Positions 1 to 7,992 are shown, numbered from the stretch's first letter. The stretch is 17,720 nucleotides of DNA from Rickettsiales bacterium UBA1997 (GCA_002335845.1 DDCV01000019.1:1-17720); one strand, 5' to 3'. Numbers and translations: made by a program. The notes: generated by a model not told the origin, from the letters alone.

Positions 1-112
1 TATTGACGGATCTGGGTTTAATAATTATGATATGATGGCAACTTATTTTCTTGGGGGCAATTCAATGCTCTTTTAGCGAAAAAAATCGATAACCAAAAAA
101 TTAGAAAGCTGT

Positions 113-724
113 ATGCCAAATTCACCAAGAGAAACCGGAGCAATATTAGATAATATTGTAAAAAGCGAAGATTTAAGAGAAGGCATTTTTAAGTTCTTGA
201 ACGATGGAAGTCTCAAAAATATGTCTGCAACATCATGAGATTTGCGCGCAGACGTAAAAAGCAATGGCAAATCTGTATTTATAAATAGAGCGCCTGAGGG
301 AGGTGATGATGATAATGATAATAAAATACTTAAGCGGCTCTTAAAGGATGCTAAAAAGATTACTTTTAGCTCAAAAATTAGCTATGATCAAGTAAAGCAT
401 TTTTTTGAAGGAGAACAATCTATTGGCTCCTTTAGCAAGCTCGAAGAAATTAATCTTGCATATTCAAATATAAATTAAGCTGGTTTACAAGAGATTCTTA
501 AGCGGGCTCCTAATCTTGAAAAAATTATTTTGTGGGGCTTTAGAAATATTAGAATTGAGGACAGAAAAATATTTAATAAGAGTGAAATATCTTCACTAAG
601 GGATGAGTTAGGCGCTCAGCCTAACTCATATACTTCAACAGAACCAAGGCCGAATTCAATTGAACCAAGGTCTTCCAGAGCAATGAGTGGCCTTGCTCAC
701 TGCTGCACTTGTACTATCTCCTAA
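113..724 (+). pseudogene. Broken F-box / leucine-rich-repeat protein (eukaryotic-like effector remnant)
   Basis: One reading frame, starting at ATG 113, can be followed to 724 through two nonsense codons, TGA at 236-238 and TAA at 476-478; the same frame is also stopped just upstream by TAG at 74-76. The first part (EDLREGIFKFLNDGSLKNMS, then ATS, stop, DLRADV) has the spacing of an F-box helix set: I-F-x-F-L, S-L, then a serine-rich turn and an arginine. The second part reads as one to two leucine-rich repeats (LEEINLAYSNIN, stop, AGLQEILKRAPNLEKIIL). F-box plus LRR is the architecture of eukaryotic substrate adaptors of ubiquitin ligases and is known in some intracellular bacteria as secreted effectors; that role here is inference. 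The tail after about residue 170 is repetitive (TEPRPNS/IEPRSS) and non-LRR. A different frame stays open from 664 to the TAG at 778-780, so a frameshift near the end is possible. The nonsense codons in otherwise coherent sequence make this a recent pseudogene. The LRR call is firmer than the F-box call. Confidence 0.55.
603..629. repeat. 11-bp perfect inverted repeat (hairpin) in the F-box/LRR pseudogene
   Basis: ATGAGTTAGGC (603-613) and its exact reverse complement (619-629) flank a 5-base loop. It lies in the open frame and encodes part of the non-LRR tail. There is no T-run on either side, so it is not a standard terminator. It could be the core of a small palindromic insertion of the kind that interrupts genes in Rickettsia, but no second copy is present in this window. 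Confidence 0.5.
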
Positions 725-911
725 ATGAATCTCAGATTGAAAAAATAAACGCCGAATTGATAGTTTTAACAAACATTTAGCTTGCTAAAACTAATCAAGT
801 CTCTCTAAAAATTCCTCAAAATTCTTTGATTTGAAGGGGCCTTATGATGTGATAATAGATTTTTAGACAGGGTTAAAATAACGCATTATTGTGCTTCTAA
901 AGTTGATAAGA

Positions 912-1124
912 TTAATCTACTAGCTTAATATTTATTGCGGATAATTTTCCTCTATTGCTTTCGGTTTCGTAAGAAATTTTTTGATTCTCCTCAAGGTCAT
1001 TCATTCCCTGTTTTTCCACTTCGCTGATATGAATAAAAACATCATTACTGCCATCATCTGGCTCAATAAAGCCATAACCTTTAGTGCGATTAAACCATTT
1101 TACTTTTGCTATTTTTGTTTCCAT
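912..1124 (-). CDS. Cold shock protein, CspA family
   Basis: This is a complete 70-residue single cold-shock domain, the usual length of CspA-type proteins. These are small cytoplasmic single-stranded RNA/DNA binding proteins that act as RNA chaperones. The N-terminal strand AKVKWFNRTKGYGFIEPDDG carries the aromatic patch and RNP1 (KGYGFI, about residues 15-20), and VFIHISEVE (about residues 29-37) carries RNP2. The C-terminus (GKLSAINIKLVD) ends the five-strand barrel normally. The gene stands alone, nearly 500 bp downstream of yqaA on the same strand, so it probably has its own promoter and leader. No clear Shine-Dalgarno sequence precedes the ATG. The exact paralogue (A, C, E and so on) cannot be assigned from sequence alone. 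Confidence 0.93.
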   Translation of the reverse strand: METKIAKVKWFNRTKGYGFIEPDDGSNDVFIHISEVEKQGMNDLEENQKISYETESNRGKLSAINIKLVD

Positions 1125-1596
1125 AATTTTAATTATTAGAGTTGATATTGAGGCGATACTATAAAAAGAATTACCTACCTAGTATAAAAATTGACATTAA
1201 CGATAACTTTATAAAGTCAGGAATAGTAAAAATTATAAAAACACTAGGTAAAAATAATTTTACATCCCTAACCAGGAAAATATTGCTAAACAATGTTTTG
1301 ACTGAAGTTTTTTAATCCTATCTTATTTTTTGGTATTAGCAATCTAATAAATGATAATTGCTGCAATTAATAATATTGATTGGAATTGGTATAAAGATTA
1401 GCATGCATATAAATAGCCCCTGCAAATCGCCAATTTTAATAATTTTGTAATAGTGGATTATTTATTCATAAGGCTTCAGACGCAAACATTTTTGCCCCTA
1501 GGGGCAAAAATCTTTTGTAAATTCGCCGCCATAATTCAGAAAGTTAAATGAAGATGAGATTGGCAAGATTTGATGATTTGCACGAGTTTTTAATAA
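1125..1596. other. Spacer between csp and yqaA, no gene recognised
   Basis: AT-rich, stops in all frames, no RNA gene seen. It holds a 12-bp palindrome ACTTTATAAAGT at 1206-1217, an 8-bp inverted pair TACCTAGT (1176-1183) / ACTAGGTA (1243-1250) that could fold the csp leader or upstream region, and the 24-bp palindrome listed separately. The csp promoter should lie in the lower part; minus-strand TATACT and TATAGT hexamers are present but lack a good -35 partner, so I do not place it. Confidence 0.5.
1488..1511. repeat. 24-bp perfect palindrome, possible transcript end signal
   Basis: ATTTTTGCCCCT at 1488-1499 is followed at once by its exact reverse complement at 1500-1511. It lies about 86 bp downstream of the yqaA stop. 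The T-tract precedes the GC stem and the A-tract follows it, the reverse of a standard Rho-independent terminator, so a terminator role is doubtful; a protein-binding operator or a small repeat element is equally possible. Confidence 0.5.
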
Positions 1597-2013
1597 TCAA
1601 AAAATTGAGATGATAAGCAAATATCTGCCAGCCTTTCCGATGCTAACTAATAATAAAAATATCCAAATATTAACTCTAAAAATACCGGCTATTATGGTTA
1701 GAGGATCCCCTATTATTGGCATCCAAGATAGCAATAATGACCACACGCCCCACTTTTGATAAATGTTATAATATTTTTTGAGATGAATATTTTTTAGCAA
1801 AAACCATTTTCTATTTTTAAATTTAGCAAAATAATATCCGATAGACCAATTTACTAAGGCTCCTAAAACATTTCCTATTGTCGCTATCGCTGATAGCAGA
1901 AACTTATCATGATTTCCAGCGGCGCTTAAAGTTGCCAACAAAACCTCAGATCCTGCCGGAAATATTGTTGCAGCTAAAAAGGATGACGCAAAAAGAAATA
2001 TTAAATCATTCAT
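1597..2013 (-). CDS. yqaA: YqaA family inner membrane protein (DedA/VTT-related)
   Basis: The 138-residue hydrophobic protein matches the YqaA family in length and in its signatures: an N-terminal FASSFLAATIFPAGSEVLLA helix, a glycine-rich IGNVLGALVNWSIGYYFA segment, and LLLSWMPIIGDPLTIIAGIFR near residues 90-112, which is the conserved arginine-proline/glycine motif region of this branch. Members are polytopic inner-membrane proteins related to DedA/SNARE-associated proteins and thought to act in lipid or envelope homeostasis; the exact substrate is unknown. The ATG overlaps the end of tolA by 8 bp, so translation is probably coupled to it and the gene is the last member of the envelope operon. 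The C-terminus is a few residues shorter than that of Escherichia coli YqaA as I remember it. Confidence 0.85.
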   Translation of the reverse strand: MNDLIFLFASSFLAATIFPAGSEVLLATLSAAGNHDKFLLSAIATIGNVLGALVNWSIGYYFAKFKNRKWFLLKNIHLKKYYNIYQKWGVWSLLLSWMPIIGDPLTIIAGIFRVNIWIFLLLVSIGKAGRYLLIISIF

Positions 2014-3016
2014 TATTTATTTTTTCTTGCGAGAATTCTAAAATTATTTCTTTCCAAATATCATGCTTATCGATAGGTAGGCCCCTTAGCGGGTTGCATA
2101 TTTTAATAGCTCTTTTGGCATTATTGACGGCAATAATAAATTGATCCTTATTTTCTTTTTTATAGTTCGCCATTTCCTCTAAATCACTTATGTCTGACTC
2201 AATATAACCGTCTATATCAATATTAATTTTAACCAAAATCTTCTCTTTGCTATCTTCGCTTTCTAACAAAGACCTCTTAAAGCATGATTTTATTTGTGAA
2301 TATAGATTAAATTTTTCACGATTGGATAAATTGAGTCCAGAGATAGATTTTTGCGCTAACTGAAGCTCTTTTTCTTCTATCTTCTTTTGCAATTCGGTAA
2401 TTTTTTGTATTTCTTCTTGGGTATTATTTTGACTTTCTTCGTTATTGAAATTTTGATTTATTTTATTGTCAGCTATGACTTGTTCTTTATTGGCATCTAA
2501 ATTTGTATTTAATGGCGAATCTTTAGATGAATCTTTTTTTACTACTGCTTCTTGTGTCTTTTTTACCTTTGTAGTAGCTGCTTTCTTAGTAGACGTCTTT
2601 TGATTGATTGTTTTTTTCTTTGACTCTTTAGCCGCAACTGGCGGCGAAGCTTTTGACACGTTATTATCGCTGGGTAGAATCTTTTTTTCTACTTTCTTTG
2701 CCGCCTTTATCGGATTATTTTCTTTTTGAATTATAGGGCTATTCTCCTTGGGTTTATCTGTCTTTTTTTTCTTAGGAGCAATATCTTTATCTTTTGTCTT
2801 GGGCTCTATATCATCAATCTTCTTGTCTAATTGTTCTTTTTGAGGAAGAACTTGCTCTTTCTCTTGATTAAGCATCGTTAAAGCTGCATCCGTAACTTCA
2901 ATTTTTACATGCAGATTTTTGCTCTCGTCATATTCTTTGGTTAAGTTAAAACTTAAAATCAAATATAACGCCAGTATTACATGAAGCAATATGGAGTAAA
3001 TTATACTTTTTGACAC
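2006..3016 (-). CDS. tolA: TolA-like protein of the Tol-Pal system
   Basis: This 336-residue protein has the three-part plan of TolA: a short cytoplasmic N-terminus and one transmembrane helix (about residues 5-24, IIYSILLHVILALYLILSF), a long charged lysine-rich and coiled-coil stretch (about 40-230) that would span the periplasm, and a compact C-terminal domain (about 235-336, FNLYSQIKSCFKRS...ILVKINIDIDGYI) resembling the TolA/TonB C-terminal fold. TolA uses the proton-driven motor to pull on Pal/TolB during cell constriction and so maintains the outer membrane. It follows tolR by 69 bp on the same strand and overlaps yqaA. The start is GTG; an in-frame TGA only four codons upstream excludes a longer form. 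The middle region is low in complexity and diverges fast, so the name rests on architecture, C-terminus and context. Confidence 0.82.
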   Translation of the reverse strand: MSKSIIYSILLHVILALYLILSFNLTKEYDESKNLHVKIEVTDAALTMLNQEKEQVLPQKEQLDKKIDDIEPKTKDKDIAPKKKKTDKPKENSPIIQKENNPIKAAKKVEKKILPSDNNVSKASPPVAAKESKKKTINQKTSTKKAATTKVKKTQEAVVKKDSSKDSPLNTNLDANKEQVIADNKINQNFNNEESQNNTQEEIQKITELQKKIEEKELQLAQKSISGLNLSNREKFNLYSQIKSCFKRSLLESEDSKEKILVKINIDIDGYIESDISDLEEMANYKKENKDQFIIAVNNAKRAIKICNPLRGLPIDKHDIWKEIILEFSQEKINNE

Positions 3017-3085
3017 TGCTGGTAATCATTGCGTTAAAAGCTCAAACTGCCACTATATAGATATGCAGACTTATGCATATATTGG

Positions 3086-3508
3086 CTACCTGGTTTCTGT
3101 TACTAAAATAATCTGTCTAAATCCAGCAAGGTTTATATTTTTTACAACCTTCATAACTCCGCCATATCCATTAGCTTTATCGGCCTTAACATAAATTTTA
3201 GTATTAAAATTTTTATTAGTTTCTTTATGGAGGTGATAAGAAAGAGATTTTATTTTTATTTTCTCATCCCCAATATACAAATCTCCATCTTTTTTTATTG
3301 ATATTGTAACGGATATATCTTTGTGACTATTATTGTTTTTAGCAACTCCGTCAGGTAAATCCACATTAAGACCTCCGGTGACAATGGGTGCTGTAACCAT
3401 AAAAATTATCAACAATACTAGCAAAACATCAACAAAGGGGGTTATGTTAATGTCGCTGATTGATGAACTTCTATGTCTCGCTCTGTTATTGTCGCGATTA
3501 ATTATCAT
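3086..3508 (-). CDS. tolR: TolR, Tol-Pal proton channel subunit (ExbD/TolR family)
   Basis: The 140-residue protein has a short basic N-terminus, one transmembrane helix (about 20-42) and a periplasmic domain, the normal TolR/ExbD layout. The helix starts [20 protein letters not shown] and keeps the essential aspartate (D27) that carries protons in the TolQ/TolR channel. The periplasmic part contains the expected DLPDG and VTISI...YIGDE strands. The ATG overlaps the lolA stop as ATGA, so the two are translationally coupled. The normal partner tolQ is not upstream, where lolA sits instead, so tolQ must lie elsewhere if the system works. ExbD is the alternative name; the adjacent TolA-like gene favours TolR. 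Confidence 0.9.
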   Translation of the reverse strand: MIINRDNNRARHRSSSISDINITPFVDVLLVLLIIFMVTAPIVTGGLNVDLPDGVAKNNNSHKDISVTISIKKDGDLYIGDEKIKIKSLSYHLHKETNKNFNTKIYVKADKANGYGGVMKVVKNINLAGFRQIILVTETR

Positions 3509-4167
3509 TTTGTTTTAAGGATAAATAAATCATTATCTATGATTGACTGAAGATCAACATCTTGCAATACAACTTTTATCAAATCATCTAGATCGTTTTT
3601 TACCTCCATCTGCAAGAATTCAATGGGGTCAAGATTAAAAAGAAGACTAAAATTTCCAGAATCTTTGTTATTTTTCTTAGCTATAGTTAGCTTTATATAA
3701 TTCTGATTTTTTTCTATATCAATAATCTCAATATCCTTAGCTAAAAAAGATATGTTTTTTCTAGTTAATAATGAGGCTGGGGTTGTGTTTGTTCTAAGAT
3801 TGGATATTTCTTCAAGCTCAATATCATAATATGATAAAACTGGTCCATTTACAACTATCACGATAGCTGGATCAGTATCATATTCTATCCTCATTTTTCC
3901 AGGCCTGGAAAGATAGAATTTGCCACTGGAAACCGTTCCAGATGATGATATTTGAGTGAAATTTGATGATAGATTAGTGATATTATTAAGATAATTTTCT
4001 ACCTTGGAAATCTCGGCAGAATATTCTTGCAATAGGAGCTGTTTATCAGCTTTTGCTAAAGCAAGAGGTTTGTGACTAAAGCATAGCATAGCTTGCATAA
4101 GCAGTGCCAAGTGAAATACCTTTCTAATTGGCTTTATGATACAAAAAATATTATTTACTATCGTCAT
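3505..4167 (-). CDS. lolA: LolA-like periplasmic lipoprotein carrier
   Basis: The mature part is a LolA-type half-barrel: [20 protein letters not shown], then [16 protein letters not shown] and the [17 protein letters not shown] strands, typical of proteins that carry lipoproteins across the periplasm from LolCDE to the outer membrane. I choose the ATG at 4167 rather than the longer frame from 4206. It is preceded by AAGAAGG six bases upstream, the best Shine-Dalgarno in the window, and it gives a plausible signal peptide: a basic segment (KPIRK), a hydrophobic core ([14 protein letters not shown]) and a cut after ALA. With this start the gene is 220 residues and overlaps the end of the symporter gene by 17 bp. 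It ends in an ATGA overlap with tolR. LolB is not in the window. Confidence 0.85.
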   Translation of the reverse strand: MTIVNNIFCIIKPIRKVFHLALLMQAMLCFSHKPLALAKADKQLLLQEYSAEISKVENYLNNITNLSSNFTQISSSGTVSSGKFYLSRPGKMRIEYDTDPAIVIVVNGPVLSYYDIELEEISNLRTNTTPASLLTRKNISFLAKDIEIIDIEKNQNYIKLTIAKKNNKDSGNFSLLFNLDPIEFLQMEVKNDLDDLIKVVLQDVDLQSIIDNDLFILKTK

Positions 4168-5407
4168 TATACACCTTCTTATCAAGACCGTCTTCAGAAC
4201 TATCAACCATCAAAGTTATGGCACTGTCGCCCGTGATATTAATTGTTGTTCTAACCATATCAAGAAGCCTATCTACGCCCAAGATAATACCTATGCCTTC
4301 TACTGGCAGCCCCACAGATGACAAAACCATGCCCATAAAAATTATAGAACCACTTGGAATACCAGCAGCACCAATCGAACCTAGGGTGCATGTTAAAATC
4401 AACATTAGGTAATTGTGCAATGTTAAATCAATGCCATATGCTTGCGAAAAAAACAGGGCGCATATACCAAGATATATTGCTGTTCCATCCATATTAATAC
4501 AAACTCCAAGAGGCATTAAAAAATTTGAATTAGCCTTAGAAACTCCCATTCTATTTTGCAAATGTTCCATGGCAGTCGATAATGTTGCCTTACTGCTACT
4601 TGTGGCAAATGCAATTGATTGTGTAAAAAGAATTTTTTTATAAAAAGGAATTGGTGACACTCTGGCAACAACCATGATCATAATTCCAAACACAACATAT
4701 TGAAAAAGACAGGCAATTAGAACTGTAATTATTAATTTTCCCAATGCAGCTAAAATATCAGTTCCTTGAGTGCCCACAACCCAAGCAATAAAGCCGAAGA
4801 CGCCGATTGGCGCTAACTTGATGATTAAATCTATCATTTTGAAGGAAATTTGAGCCGCAGAATGAATAACTTCTTTTGCAGCACGAGCTCTTTCTCCAAC
4901 AAGATTAATTGTAATCCCAGTAAAAATTGAAAATATTATAATTTGCAAAAAGCTACCTTCTGCCATTGACTTAATTGGGTTAGTTGGTATCAGAGCTACT
5001 AAAAACTCAACTACGGAGGGGGGTGCAGTTTGTGAAGCTGCCGAAACCTTATCGGCATGTTCATTCACTATAATGCCTAGGTCCACTCCGGCACCTGGTT
5101 GAAAAATCAATCCAGCGCTTAATCCTATCAATACAGCAAACATTGCGGTAAATAGATAGGCGCCAAATCCTTTAAGTCCAACTCTGGTAAAATTACCATC
5201 ACCATCCATCGAAGTTATTCCAGAAAGTATGGCAAAAAATATTAATGGTACAATCACCATTTTGATAAGATTGATAAATATTGTGCCAAATATTTTTAAA
5301 TTTTCAGCATCTTCGCCATAATACAAACCAGCTGCAACGCCTAATACTAGGCCTATTAACACCTGCTTCCACAATCTTAAATTAGTAAAAAATCGTAAAA
5401 TCCTCAT
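4151..5407 (-). CDS. Dicarboxylate/amino acid:cation symporter (DAACS family, GltP/DctA-like)
   Basis: The 418-residue polytopic membrane protein has the length of the family and all its C-terminal signatures: the serine-rich re-entrant hairpin AFATSSSKATLSTAM (about 266-280), NMDGTAIYLG (305-314), the second hairpin AGIPSGSIIFMG (348-359) and DRLLDMVRTTINITGD (379-394). These bind the substrate carboxylates and the co-transported ions. Members import glutamate, aspartate or C4-dicarboxylates with Na+ or H+ across the inner membrane, a useful carbon or amino acid source for a host-associated bacterium. Which substrate is used cannot be told here. It is the first gene of the minus-strand run ahead of lolA and is preceded by nearly 600 bp of spacer, where its promoter should lie; a TATATT box is visible but no good -35. 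Confidence 0.9.
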   Translation of the reverse strand: MRILRFFTNLRLWKQVLIGLVLGVAAGLYYGEDAENLKIFGTIFINLIKMVIVPLIFFAILSGITSMDGDGNFTRVGLKGFGAYLFTAMFAVLIGLSAGLIFQPGAGVDLGIIVNEHADKVSAASQTAPPSVVEFLVALIPTNPIKSMAEGSFLQIIIFSIFTGITINLVGERARAAKEVIHSAAQISFKMIDLIIKLAPIGVFGFIAWVVGTQGTDILAALGKLIITVLIACLFQYVVFGIMIMVVARVSPIPFYKKILFTQSIAFATSSSKATLSTAMEHLQNRMGVSKANSNFLMPLGVCINMDGTAIYLGICALFFSQAYGIDLTLHNYLMLILTCTLGSIGAAGIPSGSIIFMGMVLSSVGLPVEGIGIILGVDRLLDMVRTTINITGDSAITLMVDSSEDGLDKKVYNDDSK

Positions 5408-6003
5408 ATAATCTTTATTTGTTGTGTTAATACCAATTTCAAATATAAAATATCACAATTAAAGCCCTAAGCTAGCTTAATTTACTCACAATGTAAAAGG
5501 CGGCAAAAGATCGTAGTACGATATAAAATAAATAAAATTTATTATAAAATAATTTGTGGCGCCTCAAAGGCAAATGAAAATCCTGGAAAATATTAGATCA
5601 GTGTAAATATTATTTTGTTAATGTCAAAAAAATTATAAAACCTAATGCAATTATTTAAGGTTGGCTATTATTTTTATAAATCTTGAACTGACAATAGTGT
5701 CAACTATTAAAAATAACTATCCAAATACAAAATATTTTAACTTTTAAATATAATTTTAAATTGCTGTAATATCTAGATATTTCAGGATTTAAAATTAGAG
5801 ACCAAAAGCTGTAAAGATGAAATATTTCGATAATTATTTTTGATAATTGGCATAATCTAAGCATTCGTAATAAAGCCTCAACTTGACAGCAGGTTGCGTT
5901 TAAAAAATTTAGACTGAAATACTACATTACCCTTATCGATAACTATTTCATAGCGGATACCTGTTTATCTACCCAATTATACCAAATCTCACCTATATCT
6001 TTA
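5408..6003. other. 596-bp AT-rich spacer downstream of hisC, upstream of the symporter gene
   Basis: No gene or structural RNA is recognised. A 12-bp palindrome TAAGCTAGCTTA lies near 5469-5480 in the region upstream of the symporter. Near 5685-5705 a short inverted repeat TGACA/TGTCA is present. On the minus strand directly behind hisC, a frame offset from hisC reads KDIGEIWYNWVDKQVSAMK before a TAG; it might be the tail of a lost gene, but is too short to judge. TTATCGATAA and GTTTATCTACC near 5934-5973 resemble DnaA-box halves only weakly. Confidence 0.5.
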
Positions 6004-7080
6004 CTAATAATTTTGCAGATTGTCTATTACCAATTTATTATCCTGATCTTTTCCTACACTTATTCGAAGCGCATTTGGTAGATCATAAGAATCCATGTTG
6101 CGGACAATTATGTTATTGTTTTGCAAAATTTTATTGGCATTTCTACAATTTTCTTTATTCAAAAAATCAATCAAAACAAAATTACCCACTGAATCATAAA
6201 TCTTAAAGTTTTTATTTGCACCAAGCTCCATGCTATATAATTTAAGCCATTTTTGATTATGATTTATTGATTTTAATAAAAATTCATCATCTTCTAAAGC
6301 ATGAATTGCTGAGATTTGCGCTGGCCCAGAAACATTAAATGGACCTCTAATTTTATTTAAAATGCTAGCTACATATTTACTACTATAGCACCAACCTACC
6401 CTTAAAGATGCTAAGCCATATATCTTAGAAAATGTTCTTGTAACTATAATATTTTCATAACTCTCTACAAACTTCAAAGAATCTTTAGGATAATCTTTGG
6501 ATGTTACAAATTCATCGTAAGCGTGATCTAAAACAATCAGAATATTTTTTGGAACAGATTTAATTAATTTCAGAACCTCATCTCTATTCAAATATGAGCC
6601 CGTTGGATTATTAGGATTGGCTATAAATATTATTTTAGTTTTCTTGCCCACGCTATTAATAATTGCGTCTACATCTGTCTTTAGGTCTTTTTCTGGAACC
6701 CTTACGGCTTTGGCCCCAACTCTTTTTGCCGATATTGGATACATCAAAAATCCGTGATGCGAGTATATAATCTCATCATTTTTCTGACAAAATGCTTGTG
6801 TAATAAATGCTATTAACTCATCTGATCCAGCGCCACAAACAATTTGATCTGGATTTATATTATTCTTTTTTGATAGCGCCTGACGCAGCTCACTGCAAGA
6901 TCCATCGCTATATATAGAAATTTTATGGGCCATATCTTTATAAGCCTCCATAGCTTTAGGACTTGCTCCCAGTGCATTTTCATTGGCTGATAGCTTAATG
7001 GCCTTAGAACCATCGATTTCACTCTTCCCTGGCTTATAGCTAACTATCTCTTCCAGATATATATTTGCTTTTATACTCAT
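6004..7080 (-). CDS. hisC: Histidinol-phosphate/aromatic aminotransferase family (HisC-like, PLP-dependent)
   Basis: The 358-residue protein is a complete fold-type I aminotransferase of the HisC family. Landmarks are the N-terminal KLSANENALGASP (about 29-41), GAGSDELI for cofactor phosphate binding (about 83-90), NPNNPTG (155-161), an aspartate in VLDHAYDEF that contacts the pyridine ring (about D185), and TFSKIYGLASLRVGW with the PLP lysine K219. HisC converts imidazole-acetol phosphate to histidinol phosphate, but close relatives transaminate phenylalanine, tyrosine or other amino acids. No other histidine gene is nearby, so the substrate is open. Its ATG overlaps the parB stop as ATGA, so it is the last gene of the par cluster and probably translationally coupled to parB. 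Confidence 0.85.
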   Translation of the reverse strand: MSIKANIYLEEIVSYKPGKSEIDGSKAIKLSANENALGASPKAMEAYKDMAHKISIYSDGSCSELRQALSKKNNINPDQIVCGAGSDELIAFITQAFCQKNDEIIYSHHGFLMYPISAKRVGAKAVRVPEKDLKTDVDAIINSVGKKTKIIFIANPNNPTGSYLNRDEVLKLIKSVPKNILIVLDHAYDEFVTSKDYPKDSLKFVESYENIIVTRTFSKIYGLASLRVGWCYSSKYVASILNKIRGPFNVSGPAQISAIHALEDDEFLLKSINHNQKWLKLYSMELGANKNFKIYDSVGNFVLIDFLNKENCRNANKILQNNNIIVRNMDSYDLPNALRISVGKDQDNKLVIDNLQNY

Positions 7081-7970
7081 TTTAATTTCTCTACAAGATC
7101 TGTTAACAATTCAATATTATTAAATTTAAGTATTATTTGACCATTATTTGCTTTGTCGCTATATTTTATCTGAGCTTTCATATTGCTTAACTCACTAATA
7201 TTTTTTTCTATCTCTAATATTTTTTCATTTTGATTATTCGCAATATTTTTATTAGATTTTTTTGGCTTAAATTCATTACTTATAATATTTTCAACATCTC
7301 TAACGGTCAGCGAATCTTCCAATATCATATCGGCTAGCTCTTCGGCTTTATCGCTATTTACTAAAGCTCGAGCATGTCCCATCGTAATCAAGCCATCATC
7401 GACTAAATTTTGAACGGTTTGCGGAAGTTGCAATAAGCGCATTAAGTTAGTTACATGACTGCGACTTTTGCCCACTTTTTTAGCAATTTGCTCTTGAGTA
7501 TAACTAAAATCTGTAGCTAATCTTTTAAACCCCTTAGCCTCCTCAATCACTGAAAGCTCAGACCTTTGTATATTTTCAATCAAGGCCATTTCTAAGGCCT
7601 GATGGTTATTAACTCTTTTTATAATAGCTGGTATTTTATCTAATCCCGCTATTTTTGAAGCCCTAAACCTTCTTTCTCCAGCGATAATTTCATATTTATC
7701 ACCTGCTTCATTTATTGGACGCACTATAATTGGCTGTATAACGCTATTTTCTCTAATCGATTGCGCTAGCTCTTCAAGCAAATTATCATCAAAACTTTGT
7801 CGTGGCTGATATATTCCAGCAGTTATTTTTTCTAAATCAATATTAGCGACAATTTCTTTTTCTTTATCATTATTTTCAAAATGATTTTTTTGTTTTTCTG
7901 CCCCAACTAATGCTGAAATACCTTGCCCCAACCTGCTATTATTTTTTTTAAAATTATTCAATTCTTGCAT
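7077..7970 (-). CDS. parB: ParB/Spo0J chromosome partitioning protein (CTP-dependent clamp)
   Basis: The 297-residue protein has the standard chromosomal ParB order: an N-terminal ParA-interacting tail (LGQGISALVG), the CTP-binding N-domain with YQPRQSF (about 54-60), GERRFRA (98-104) and ENIQRSELS (132-140), a helix-turn-helix parS reader (YTQEQIAKKVGKSRSHVTNLMRLL as two adjoining helices, about 157-180), and a C-terminal dimerisation domain. ParB loads on parS, spreads as a sliding clamp and works with ParA to separate replicated origins. Three perfect parS sites lie within 1.5 kb. The gap to parA is 83 bp and contains one of them, so this copy sits in the parB leader. The gene overlaps hisC by 4 bp. 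Confidence 0.96.
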   Translation of the reverse strand: MQELNNFKKNNSRLGQGISALVGAEKQKNHFENNDKEKEIVANIDLEKITAGIYQPRQSFDDNLLEELAQSIRENSVIQPIIVRPINEAGDKYEIIAGERRFRASKIAGLDKIPAIIKRVNNHQALEMALIENIQRSELSVIEEAKGFKRLATDFSYTQEQIAKKVGKSRSHVTNLMRLLQLPQTVQNLVDDGLITMGHARALVNSDKAEELADMILEDSLTVRDVENIISNEFKPKKSNKNIANNQNEKILEIEKNISELSNMKAQIKYSDKANNGQIILKFNNIELLTDLVEKLK

Positions 7971-7992
7971 TATTATTTTTATTTAAATTTAT

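Noticed and set aside
1..76. Plus-strand tail IDGSGFNNYDMMATYFLGG ending at TAG 74-76 as the end of an upstream gene
   Set aside because: Only about 24 codons are visible at the window edge and nothing in it is recognisable.
236..238. TGA read as tryptophan (altered genetic code) to rescue the F-box frame
   Set aside because: Other genes here use TGG for tryptophan and TGA as a genuine stop, and the frame also has a TAA.
641..675. Direct repeat GAACCAAGG twice in the F-box/LRR pseudogene tail
   Set aside because: Only 9 bases, one repeat of a short proline/arginine peptide pattern; too little to call a repeat element.
3061..3080. Hairpin ATATGCA/TGCATAT between tolR and tolA
   Set aside because: A 7-bp AT-rich stem is expected by chance in such sequence and no T-run follows.
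5883..5911. TTGACA on the plus strand as a promoter
   Set aside because: No acceptable -10 at 16-18 bp and no plus-strand gene downstream.
5930..5975. Possible oriC with DnaA boxes
   Set aside because: TTATCGATAA and TTATCTACC match the DnaA consensus poorly, there is no cluster, and no origin-linked genes adjoin.
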